Source of the DNA: Streptomyces sp. I6
GTDB taxonomy: Bacteria > Actinomycetota > Actinomycetes > Streptomycetales > Streptomycetaceae
Assembly (NCBI GenBank): GCA_003725745.1
Contig: RHDP01000001.1
Location: 1,891,501-1,955,500 of the forward strand
DNA: 64,000 nt
Reading direction: 5' to 3'
The notes under the pieces are model-generated. The model did no database searches, was not told the origin of the DNA, and saw only the letters and a program-made list of their open reading frames with translations. Shown piece after piece: positions 1 to 7,322 of this stretch (position 1 is the stretch's first letter; every line of letters begins with the position of its first letter). The position numbers and the translations under genes were made by a program.

Positions 1-1
1 C

Positions 2-1243
2 TCCTGCCACAACGTCACCAAGGCCGGGATCCGCGCCCACACCACCCTGCCCGAGGTGAAGAAGTGCACCAAGGCGGGCACGGGCTGCGGAAGCTGCGTC
101 AAGGTCATCGGCCAGCTGCTGCCGCAGGCCGCCGACCAGGGCCTGTGCGGCTGCTTCTCCTACACCCGCAGTGAGCTGTACGAGATCGCCCGCACCCTCG
201 GCCTCGCCTCGTACGCCGCACTGCTCGACTCCCACGGGCGGGAGGAGGCCCGCGGCGGCGACGGCTGCGAGATCTGCAAGCCCGCCGTCGGCTCGATCCT
301 GGCCAGCCTCGGCGGCGGCTACATCCTCGACGGCGAGCAGGGGGCCCTCCAGGACACCAACGACCACTTCCTCGCCAACCTGCAGCGCAACGGCTCCTAC
401 TCGATCGTGCCGCGCATCCCCGGCGGCGAGATCACCCCCGAGAAACTCATCGTGATCGGCGAGGTGGCCCGGGACTTCGGCCTCTACACCAAGATCACCG
501 GCGGTCAGCGGATCGACATGTTCGGCGCCCGCGTGGACCAGCTGCCCGCGATCTGGACCCGCCTGGTCGACGCCGGCTTCGAGTCGGGCCACGCGTACGG
601 GAAGTCGCTGCGCACGGTCAAGTCGTGCGTGGGGCAGACCTGGTGCCGCTACGGAGTCCAGGACAGCGTCCGCATGGCGATCGACCTCGAACTGCGCTAC
701 CGCGGCCTGCGCGCCCCCCACAAGCTGAAGTCGGCGGTCTCCGGCTGCGCCCGCGAGTGCGCGGAGGCGCAGTCCAAGGACTTCGGCGTGATCGCCACCG
801 CCAACGGCTGGAACCTGTACGTGGGCGGCAACGGCGGGGCCACCCCGCGCCACGCGGACCTGCTCGCCCAGGACCTGTCCGACACCGAACTCGTCCGGCT
901 CATCGACCGGTTCCTGATGTTCTACATCCGCACCGCGGACCGCCTGGAGCGCACCTCGGTCTGGCTGGAGCGCCTGGAGGGCGGACTCGGCCACCTGCGG
1001 GACGTCGTGGTGCACGACTCCCTCGGGCTCTGCGGCGAACTGGAGGCGATGATGGCCCGCCACGTGGCCGGCTACCGCGACGAATGGGCCCAGACCCTCG
1101 ACGACCCGGACCGGCTGCGCCGCTTCGTGTCGTTCGTGAACGCCCCGGGCGCACCGGACCCCTCCGTGAAGTTCGTCCCCGAGCGGGACCAGATCAAGCC
1201 GGACCTCACCGTACTCACCCTGGAAGGGACACTCGCCCGATGA
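2..1243 (+). CDS. nirB: Nitrite reductase [NAD(P)H] large subunit, C-terminal part (5' end outside window)
   Basis: This is the last 413 residues of the assimilatory nitrite reductase large subunit, which reduces nitrite to ammonium in the cytoplasm. The frame is open from base 2, so the FAD/NAD-binding half lies upstream of the window. The fragment starts in a BFD-like [2Fe-2S] domain (CTKAGTGCGSC from nt 65). It continues through a ferredoxin-like half domain and ends with the sirohaem/[4Fe-4S] domain. The cluster ligands are visible as CVGQTWC (nt 626-646) and the C-x3-C of GCAREC (nt 746-760). It overlaps nirD by four bases (ATGA), so the two subunits are translationally coupled. Confidence 0.97.
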   Translation, partial: SCHNVTKAGIRAHTTLPEVKKCTKAGTGCGSCVKVIGQLLPQAADQGLCGCFSYTRSELYEIARTLGLASYAALLDSHGREEARGGDGCEICKPAVGSILASLGGGYILDGEQGALQDTNDHFLANLQRNGSYSIVPRIPGGEITPEKLIVIGEVARDFGLYTKITGGQRIDMFGARVDQLPAIWTRLVDAGFESGHAYGKSLRTVKSCVGQTWCRYGVQDSVRMAIDLELRYRGLRAPHKLKSAVSGCARECAEAQSKDFGVIATANGWNLYVGGNGGATPRHADLLAQDLSDTELVRLIDRFLMFYIRTADRLERTSVWLERLEGGLGHLRDVVVHDSLGLCGELEAMMARHVAGYRDEWAQTLDDPDRLRRFVSFVNAPGAPDPSVKFVPERDQIKPDLTVLTLEGTLAR

Positions 1244-1587
1244 CGATCCAGGACGCACCCCCTCTCACGCTCCAGCTCGAACTGTCCGGCGCCTGGCTGC
1301 CCGTCTGCGAGATCACCCGGCTCACCCCGGGCCGCGGCATGGCCGCCCTGCTCCCCGACGGCCGGCAGGCCGCGGTCTTCCTGGACCGCGCGGGGACTCC
1401 GTACGCGATCGACAACCGGGACCCGTTCACCGGTGCACAGGTCCTGTCCCGCGGCCTGCTGGGCGCCGCCGACGGGCGGGCCTTCGTCGCCTCCCCGCTG
1501 CTGAAGCAGCGGTTCGACCTGGCGACGGGCCGCTGCCTGGACGACGACGGGGTGTCGGTGCCCGTGTACGCGGTGCGCTGGGCCTGA
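1240..1587 (+). CDS. nirD: Nitrite reductase small subunit NirD
   Basis: A 115-residue Rieske-fold protein, the usual size for NirD, the partner subunit of NirB. Like other NirD proteins it lacks the Cys/His pairs that hold a Rieske [2Fe-2S] centre. It keeps the fold, including a conserved stretch IDNRDPFTGAQVLSRG. The ATG at 1240 is chosen because it overlaps the nirB stop codon (ATGA) and begins where the family normally begins. The large subunit lies directly upstream, which makes the assignment secure. Confidence 0.96.
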   Translation: MTIQDAPPLTLQLELSGAWLPVCEITRLTPGRGMAALLPDGRQAAVFLDRAGTPYAIDNRDPFTGAQVLSRGLLGAADGRAFVASPLLKQRFDLATGRCLDDDGVSVPVYAVRWA

Positions 1588-1864
1588 CGGGGACCGGGCT
1601 GACCCGGCGGTACGGCGGCCGGCCCGGCGGTACGGCGGCGCGGCGGGCCCGGTCGCATCGGGGGCGGCTCGCACAGGGGACGGCCCCGGGCGCCGGACGG
1701 GAACCGACCGGCCCGGTGAAGCGATGATCGGCCTGCCGCCCGGACGGTGCCCGGATGCCGCCCGCAGCGGGGGTCCTCGCGCCACCCGCGGCGGTGACGC
1801 GCATACGGTCCGGAACGGTAAACCGCGTGCGGCCCGGAGCATGCCTCCGCTACCGTCGCCGCCC
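1588..1864. other. Gene-free interval with GC-rich short repeats
   Basis: About 280 bases between nirD and the DinB gene. It contains imperfect copies of a cggcggtacggcgg-type unit near 1605-1645. No convincing promoter or RNA gene was seen. Confidence 0.5.
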
Positions 1865-2377
1865 ATGACGCCTCCCCGGGTACGTCCCCCCTTCGTGGCA
1901 GACGAGCGCACCCGGCTCGTCGGCTGGCTCGACATGCAACGCGCGATCGTCCACTACAAGTGCGAGGGGCTCAGGGAAGCGGACGCCCACCGGCCGGTCC
2001 TGCCGTCCTCGCCCCTGATGACGGTGGCGGGCGTCGTCTCCCATCTGCGCTGGGCCGAGAACACCTGGTTCGAGGTGCTCTTCCTCGGCCGGACCGCCGA
2101 CGGGCCGCAGTTCGCCGAGGCGCCCGAGGACGCCGACATGCGCGTCGAGGGCGTCCCACTGGCACGCCTGCTGGAGGAGTACCGGCGGCAGTGCGCGATC
2201 TCGAACGACATCATCGCGGCCCACGCGCTCGACGAGGCCGGCCGCCACCCCGACTACACGTCGTCCGCGGCGACCCTGCGCTGGATGCTGATCCACATGG
2301 TGGAGGAGACCGCCCGGCACGCCGGTCATCTGGACGCCGTCCGGGAACTGCTCGACGGGGAGAAGGGCTACTACTGA
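1865..2377 (+). CDS. DinB / DUF664 family protein (mycothiol-transferase-like)
   Basis: A 170-residue protein of the DinB-like four-helix-bundle superfamily (DUF664 branch, common in Streptomyces). Family members are metal-binding thiol transferases or of unknown function. Three putative metal-ligand histidines are placed as in the family: in VVSHLRWAEN near the N-terminal third, and in MLIHMVEETARHAGHLD near the C-terminus. I chose the ATG at 1865 because the protein becomes family-like immediately afterwards (DERTRLVGWLDMQR); the open frame upstream is low-complexity. A clear paralogue lies at 52117-52623. The substrate is unknown. Confidence 0.88.
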   Translation: MTPPRVRPPFVADERTRLVGWLDMQRAIVHYKCEGLREADAHRPVLPSSPLMTVAGVVSHLRWAENTWFEVLFLGRTADGPQFAEAPEDADMRVEGVPLARLLEEYRRQCAISNDIIAAHALDEAGRHPDYTSSAATLRWMLIHMVEETARHAGHLDAVRELLDGEKGYY

Positions 2378-2669
2378 CCGGGCCGGCCCCCCGGCGCCCG
2401 GGAGACGCCGCGGGCGTGACCGCGCCCCCGCCCGCAGCCGGGACGAACCCGGTGACCGGCCTGAACGAACCCGGCGACCGGCCGGCCACCCGGCCACCCG
2501 GCCGCCTGACGGCCACTCAGTCCGTCGCCTTACCGGGCCTTACGGCGGGCCGTACGCTTGCGGCACGGCCCGCCGCCCCCGGCACGCCCAGGAGCACCCG
2601 CCGGGCTCGCGGGGCAGGCGGGTGGCGCCGGCGAGACCGCCGGGCGACCGAGGAGCGGAGGAGCACCGC
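2378..2669. other. Intergenic region, no gene seen
   Basis: About 290 bases between the DinB gene and the dehydrogenase, with short GGCCGGCCACCC-type repeats near 2478-2505. The strong ribosome-binding sequence of the downstream gene (aggagcggaggag) sits at 2651-2663. Confidence 0.4.
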
Positions 2670-3602
2670 ATGCCGTCGACGACCGGCTGGACCAGTCACG
2701 ACATCCCCGACCAGAGTGGGCGCACCGCCGTGGTCACCGGAGCCAACAGCGGCATCGGGCTCGTCGCCGCCAGGGAACTCGCCCGGCGCGGGGCGCGGGT
2801 ACTGCTCGCCTGCCGCAGCGCGTCACGAGGCGGGCCGGCCGCTGATCTCATCCGGCGCCAGGTGCCCGGCGCGGAGGTGGAGTTCAGGCCGCTGGACCTC
2901 GCGGACCTGTCGTCCGTCAGGGCGTTCGCGGAGTCCTACACCCCCGGGACGCTCGACCTGCTCGTCAACAACGCCGGCGTCATGGCCCTGCCGTACGGCC
3001 GGACGGCCGACGGCTTCGAGACCCAGTTCGGGATCAACCACCTGGGGCACTTCGCCCTGACCGGGCTGCTCGCCGGGAAGCTGCTGCGGACCCCCCGCGC
3101 CCGGGTCGTGACCGTGTCCAGCGGGATGCACGCGCTGGCCGACATCGACATGGGCGACCTCAACAGCGAGCGCCGCTACCACCGCTGGGTGGCTTACGCC
3201 CGCTCCAAGACGGCCAATCTGCTGTTCACGCACGAACTGGCGCGGCGGCTCCGGGAGGCGGGCTCGGACGTCGTCGCGGCGGCCGCGCACCCCGGCTACG
3301 CGGCGACCAACCTCCAGACCGCCGGGGCGAGGATGGAGGGCCGCCGTACTGCCGAACGGCTCGCCGAACTCGGCAACCGGGTCTTCGCCCAGTCCGCGGA
3401 GGCAGGGGCGCTGCCCACGCTGTACGCGGCGACCGCGCCCGGTGTGCGCCCCGACTCGTTCACCGGCCCGCGCCTGGGGCTGCGGGGCGCGCCCGCGCCG
3501 TCCCGGCGTGCCCCGTGGACGCTGAACGACGCCGCCGGTGAGCGGCTCTGGGTGGCCTCCGAGCAGCTCACCGGCGTGACGTACGACGACCTGAAGGGCT
3601 GA
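2670..3602 (+). CDS. Short-chain dehydrogenase/reductase (SDR)
   Basis: A 310-residue classical SDR. The NAD(P)-binding glycine motif TGANSGIG lies at about residues 24-31, the structural NNAG motif (LLVNNAGVM) at about 97-105, and the catalytic YARSK after the usual spacing. The length and the sequence FGINHLGHFALTGLL place it with the retinol-dehydrogenase / WW-domain-oxidoreductase-like group. The substrate cannot be read from sequence. ATG 2670 follows an excellent Shine-Dalgarno sequence. It is transcribed alone and ends at a strong hairpin shared with the convergent VOC gene. Confidence 0.93.
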   Translation: MPSTTGWTSHDIPDQSGRTAVVTGANSGIGLVAARELARRGARVLLACRSASRGGPAADLIRRQVPGAEVEFRPLDLADLSSVRAFAESYTPGTLDLLVNNAGVMALPYGRTADGFETQFGINHLGHFALTGLLAGKLLRTPRARVVTVSSGMHALADIDMGDLNSERRYHRWVAYARSKTANLLFTHELARRLREAGSDVVAAAAHPGYAATNLQTAGARMEGRRTAERLAELGNRVFAQSAEAGALPTLYAATAPGVRPDSFTGPRLGLRGAPAPSRRAPWTLNDAAGERLWVASEQLTGVTYDDLKG

Positions 3603-3604
3603 CC

Positions 3605-3660
3605 CCGGGCGCGGCCACCGGCTCGGGCCGACTCCGGGCCGAGCCGGTGGCCGCGCCCGG
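3605..3660. terminator. Bidirectional terminator hairpin between convergent genes
   Basis: Perfect 22-bp inverted repeat (arms 3605-3626 and 3639-3660, 12-base loop), just past the SDR stop and before the end of the convergent VOC gene. It is typical of strong GC hairpin terminators in Streptomyces. Confidence 0.85.
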
Positions 3661-3668
3661 AGCCGGGC

Positions 3669-3732
3669 CGTCCCGGAGCCCGACCGTCCCGGAGTGGGAC
3701 CGTCCCGGAGTGGGACCGTCCCGGAGTGGGGC
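3669..3732. repeat. Tandem repeat, 16-bp unit x4
   Basis: Four consecutive copies of cgtcccggagtgggac, the first and last slightly diverged, lie in the short gap between the terminator and the VOC stop codon. The array is non-coding and a candidate length-variable locus. Confidence 0.85.
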
Positions 3733-3736
3733 CGGG

Positions 3737-4174
3737 CTACTGGCCCTCGGCGGCCTGCGGGTCCATCCAGACGACCTCCCAGATGTGGTGGTCAGGGTCC
3801 TGGAAGGAGCGGCCGTACATGACACCGTGGTCCATCGGCTCGTTCGCCGGCGAGCCCCCGGCCGCAAGGGCCGCGTCGGCCAGCTCGTCGACCTTCTCGC
3901 GGCTCTCGGCACTCAGTGCGACGATCATCTCGGTGCTGGTGGCGGCGTCCACGACGCTCTTCTTGGTGAAGTCCTTGAACCTCGCCTCGGTCAGCAGCAT
4001 CGCGAAGATCGTGTCGCTGATGACCAAGCAGGCGGCGGTCTCGTCGGTGAACCGGGGGTTGAAGGTGTAGCCGACGGACTCCCAGAACGCCTTCGACGTG
4101 TCGAGGTCCTTCACCGGCAGGTTCACGAAGATCATCTGGGACATGGCTGGTGCCTCTTTCGTGGTCGTGCTCAT
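3737..4174 (-). CDS. VOC (glyoxalase/bleomycin-resistance fold) family protein
   Basis: A 145-residue single VOC-fold module. It starts with FVNLPVKDLDTSKAFWESVG, the usual first strand-helix of the family, and ends with the typical metal-site strand QDPDHHIWEVVWMD. Members include dioxygenases, glyoxalases and antibiotic-binding proteins; the exact activity is unknown. The outer ATG at 4174 is given. An internal ATG at 4144 (MSQMIFVN), preceded by gaggcacc, matches the family start better and may be the real one. It is convergent with the upstream SDR. Confidence 0.9.
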   Translation of the reverse strand: MSTTTKEAPAMSQMIFVNLPVKDLDTSKAFWESVGYTFNPRFTDETAACLVISDTIFAMLLTEARFKDFTKKSVVDAATSTEMIVALSAESREKVDELADAALAAGGSPANEPMDHGVMYGRSFQDPDHHIWEVVWMDPQAAEGQ

Positions 4175-4618
4175 CGTCGCGCCCTCGGGCGTCGCTTGTC
4201 ATGGGTAAAGACCCCGAGGGCGCCCAGGACTCATCGCTCGCGGCGGGGGAATTTTCCGGAGCGTGCGCGGCGGTCTGGCGGGCGGCCGGGCAGGCCCGGG
4301 ACGGCCGGGCATGTCCGGGACGGCCGTGCGCGGCCGGCGGACCCGTCTGCCGCGGCCGAAGCCAGGCGCCGGAGACCCGTGACCGGGCGACGGAAGCCAG
4401 GCGCCGGAGGCCGGTGACGACGGAAGCCAGGCGCCGGGCCCAACGGGTGCCTGGCGCGGGCGGGAGGAGGTCCGTCGCCACGCCCCGCCCCGCACGGGAC
4501 GCCTTCACGCCACCCCGCGTTGACGCACAGTCAATTCCGCGCCTCTAGGGTCCGTTGGCGCGCGACCCCGCCCCGCCGCCCGGCGGGGGAAGGGCAGTCA
4601 CGACCCCCTGGAGTGACA
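4175..4618. other. Intergenic region upstream of the PhoX-type gene
   Basis: About 440 bases. It contains three diverged copies of a gaagccaggcgccgg unit (4360-4440) and other GC repeats, plus the promoter candidate described separately. No coding sequence is credible on either strand. Confidence 0.5.
4520..4551 (+). promoter_or_regulatory. Candidate housekeeping promoter for the PhoX-type gene
   Basis: TTGACG at 4520-4525, then an 18-base spacer, then TCTAGG (4544-4549), overlapping an alternative TAGGGT. This resembles the Streptomyces HrdB consensus. It lies about 70 bases upstream of the GTG start at 4619. Confidence 0.45.
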
Positions 4619-5777
4619 GTGGAACGACGCAGTTTCCTGCGCGGAGCGGTCATCGGCACGTCCGCGGCCGCCTTCGGCGGCACGCTGTGGCAGGGCGCCG
4701 CCTCCGCGGCCCCCGCACAGCCCGGCCCGGGACCGTACGGGGCGCTCGGCGCGGCCGACGCGAACGGCATCCGGCTGCCGGCCGGGTTCACCAGCAGGGT
4801 GATCGCCCGTTCCGGGCAGAAGGTCGCCTCCACCTCGTACACCTGGCACAACGCCCCGACGGCGGCGCCTGCTTCGCCGACGGCTCCGGCTGGATCTATG
4901 TGTCCAACTCCGAGATCAACCCGTCCGGCGGAGCGAGCGCGGTCCGGTTCTCCTCGGCGGGCGCGGTCACCGGGGCCTACCGGATCCTGTCGGGCACCCG
5001 CACCAACTGCGCGGGCGGTAAGACGCCCTGGAACACCTGGCTGTCGTGCGAGGAGGTCAGCCGCGGCTACGTCTACGAGACCGACCCCTGGGGGGTGAAC
5101 GCCGCCGTCCGCCGGGACGCCATGGGCCGGTTCAAGCACGAGGCGGCGGCCGCCGACCCGGTCCGCAGGGTCGTGTACCTGACCGAGGACGAGAGCAACG
5201 GCTGCCTCTACCGCTTCATCCCGGCGACGTGGGGCGACCTGTCCTCCGGCACGCTGCAGGTACTGGTCGCCGGAACCGCCACCTCGGGCACGTTCGGATG
5301 GGCGAACGTGCCCGACCCGGACGGCTCCCCACCGCCACCCGCAGCCAGGTGCCCGGGGCGAAGAGGTTCAACGGCGGCGAGGGCTGCCACTACGCCAACG
5401 ACACCGTCTGGTTCACCACCAAGGGCGACAACCGCCTCTGGCAGCTCAACCTCACCGACGGCACCTATGAACTCGCCTATGACGACTCGCTGGTGACGGG
5501 CGGCCCGGCCCCGCTCACCGGCGTGGACAACGTCACCGGCTCGTCCTCCGGCGACCTGTTCGTCGCGGAGGACGGCGGCACCATGGAGATCTGCCTCATC
5601 ACCCCGGACGACGTCGTCGCCCCGTTCCTGCGGATCGACGGCCAGTCCGGCTCGGAGATCACCGGCCCCGCCTTCTCGCCGGACGGGCGGCGGCTGTACT
5701 TCTCCAGCCAGCGGGGCACCAGCGGCAGCTCGTCCGGCGGCATCACCTACGAGGTGACGGGACCGTTCCGGGCGTAA
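4619..5777 (+). CDS. Secreted PhoX / DUF839-type protein (two apparent frameshifts)
   Basis: A Tat-exported protein of the PhoX (DUF839) family; well-known members are calcium-dependent phosphatases. GTG 4619 follows ggag. The N-terminus carries a twin-arginine signal (ERRSFLRG) and a hydrophobic segment ending AASAA. The family sequence runs on in three frames. The shifts fall at a C4 run (4854-4857) and a second C4 run (5327-5330). Adding one C at each gives an uninterrupted protein of about 385 residues, so these are probably sequence errors. The last 35 bases overlap the end of the opposite-strand regulator. The phosphatase activity is inferred only from the family. Confidence 0.82.
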
Positions 5778-6786
5778 GTCCGGACGCAGGCACCCCCGGC
5801 GGCTCCGGATCGCGCTGGGCGCGGCCTCTCAGCAGGGCCGTGCCCAGCGGCGTCATCGTGTGCAGCACCGCGTTCCCGTTCCGCAGCGTGACCACGAGCC
5901 CGGCCTCCCGCAGCACACAGGCGTGCTGGCTGGCCGAGGCGAGCGACACCCCCGCCCTGCGGGCGAGTTCGCTCGTGGTGCAGCCGCTGCCGATGGACTG
6001 GAGCACCGCCGAGCGGGTGTGCCCCACGAGCCGGCCCAGCGACATCCCGTCCCGCCCCCATGTCATCGGCGAGCCGGTGTGCGTCACGGGGTAGACCAGC
6101 ACCGGCGGCAGCTCCGGGTCCCGGCGGACCACGGGCGTGCCGCGGCAGAAGTACGAAGGCTGCAGCAGCAGCCCGCGCCCCTGAAGCCGCAGCTCGCGCT
6201 CCACCGGGTAGTCGGCCTCCAGCACCGGCGCACGCCAGCGCAGCATCGGCGGCAGCGAGGCCAGCAGCTCGTCCGCACCCCCGTCGAGCAGGGCCCGGCC
6301 CCGCACGGCCCGATCGGCCTCCACCGCCGCCTGGATGTGCGGCCAGTACGGCTCGACCGCCGACCGGTGGTAGCTGCGGAGCACCCCGACGAGCCGGTCC
6401 ATCGGCCCGTCCGCGCCCTCGGCGAGCCCGGCGAGCCGGCCCGTGAGCACGGCGTGCGGCCGCTCCGCGGCGAGCAGCGCCAGCTCTGCTCCGAGCCTGC
6501 GCACCGGGGTGGCCCGCACCGCCTCCAGCCCCTCCTCCAGTCCCTCCAGCGCCTCGGGCGGAGTCAGGAAGTCCGGGAAATAGCCGCGCTGCGGGACGAG
6601 CGCCGCGAGGAGCCGTGTTTCACCGTTCAGCCGGGCCCGGGTTTCCGTCCGCCATTCGCCGAAGACGGTGGCGCCGCGCCGGTCCCGTAAACGGTGGAAA
6701 CTCAGAACCGTTTCCCACAAAACATCCGGCCTGGCCGCCATCCGCACCCTGGCGAGGTCTTCACCGGTGAAGTGGATTCGCAGCAC
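5743..6786 (-). CDS. Winged-helix (ArsR-like) transcriptional regulator, long form
   Basis: A protein of about 347 residues. Its C-terminal third is an ArsR/SmtB-like winged helix (TTSELARRAGVSLASASQHACVL... LRNGNAVLH). The N-terminal two thirds are the unnamed all-helical domain found in DUF5937-type Streptomyces regulators. The DNA and ligand are unknown. I prefer GTG 6786 (LRIHFTGEDLARVR after gggggttcc) over the outer start at 6843, whose extra residues are cysteine-rich and unlike the family. Its stop lies inside the 3' end of the convergent PhoX-type gene. A 6-bp inverted repeat (gtttca/tgaaac, 6860-6879) upstream may be an operator. Confidence 0.82.
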   Translation of the reverse strand: MLRIHFTGEDLARVRMAARPDVLWETVLSFHRLRDRRGATVFGEWRTETRARLNGETRLLAALVPQRGYFPDFLTPPEALEGLEEGLEAVRATPVRRLGAELALLAAERPHAVLTGRLAGLAEGADGPMDRLVGVLRSYHRSAVEPYWPHIQAAVEADRAVRGRALLDGGADELLASLPPMLRWRAPVLEADYPVERELRLQGRGLLLQPSYFCRGTPVVRRDPELPPVLVYPVTHTGSPMTWGRDGMSLGRLVGHTRSAVLQSIGSGCTTSELARRAGVSLASASQHACVLREAGLVVTLRNGNAVLHTMTPLGTALLRGRAQRDPEPPGVPASGLTPGTVPSPRR

Positions 6787-6843
6787 GGAACCCCCACTGT
6801 TGCATCCGCAATCGCCCCCGTCACTGAGTATGCATGCAATCAC

Positions 6844-7183
6844 AGGACGTTACCACGGTGTTTCAGCCACAGTTGAAACGCATCGCGTAACAGGGCGGCG
6901 AACCGAAAAGCTGTACGACGTCGGACACGAAACCTTCGGGTACCGAGGGGCGAGGCAAAGACCGTGGGGGCTTTCCACGCCTGGCGGCGGTCGGCGGAGG
7001 TTGCGGCTCCGTGTCCGACATCGGGAATGGAGCGCGGCCGGCGGGTGGGGATCCGTCGACCGCGCTCCGCCTGTTCTTTGCTCAACGAATGGCGGAAATC
7101 AAGCATCCGTTAAAATCCACCGCCGACCCGCGGTTGAGCGACACGCGCGGGCGGCAGACCCCACCGCCGTGCCTCGAAAGGAA
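6844..7183. other. Intergenic region between regulator and ppdK
   Basis: About 340 bases of lower GC than the surroundings. It holds the regulator's upstream region, including the gtttca-N8-tgaaac inverted repeat at 6860-6879. I see no credible gene in it. Confidence 0.45.
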
Positions 7184-7228
7184 ACGAGCGGGACAGGCAC
7201 CTCCGCACAAGGTGCCCGTCCCGCTCGT
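7184..7228 (-). terminator. Terminator hairpin downstream of ppdK
   Basis: 18-bp arms (7184-7201 and 7211-7228) with a single mismatch and a 9-base loop, about 95 bases past the ppdK stop. Confidence 0.8.
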
Positions 7229-7322
7229 CTCGTGGTGCACCGGGACCGCCGGCCGGTCGGTGAGGGTCGGGGACCACCGACGGCCCCGGGGCCGGGGCCG
7301 GCCGCGGGTGCGGCCGGACGGA

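Noticed and set aside
3669..3732. Possible CRISPR array
   Set aside because: The 16-bp units are directly adjacent without unique spacers. The same holds for the arrays at 39490 and 47690.
6860..6879. gtttca/tgaaac inverted repeat as a firm operator
   Set aside because: The arms are only 6 bp with an 8-base spacer and there is no second copy. It is mentioned under the regulator but not listed as a site.
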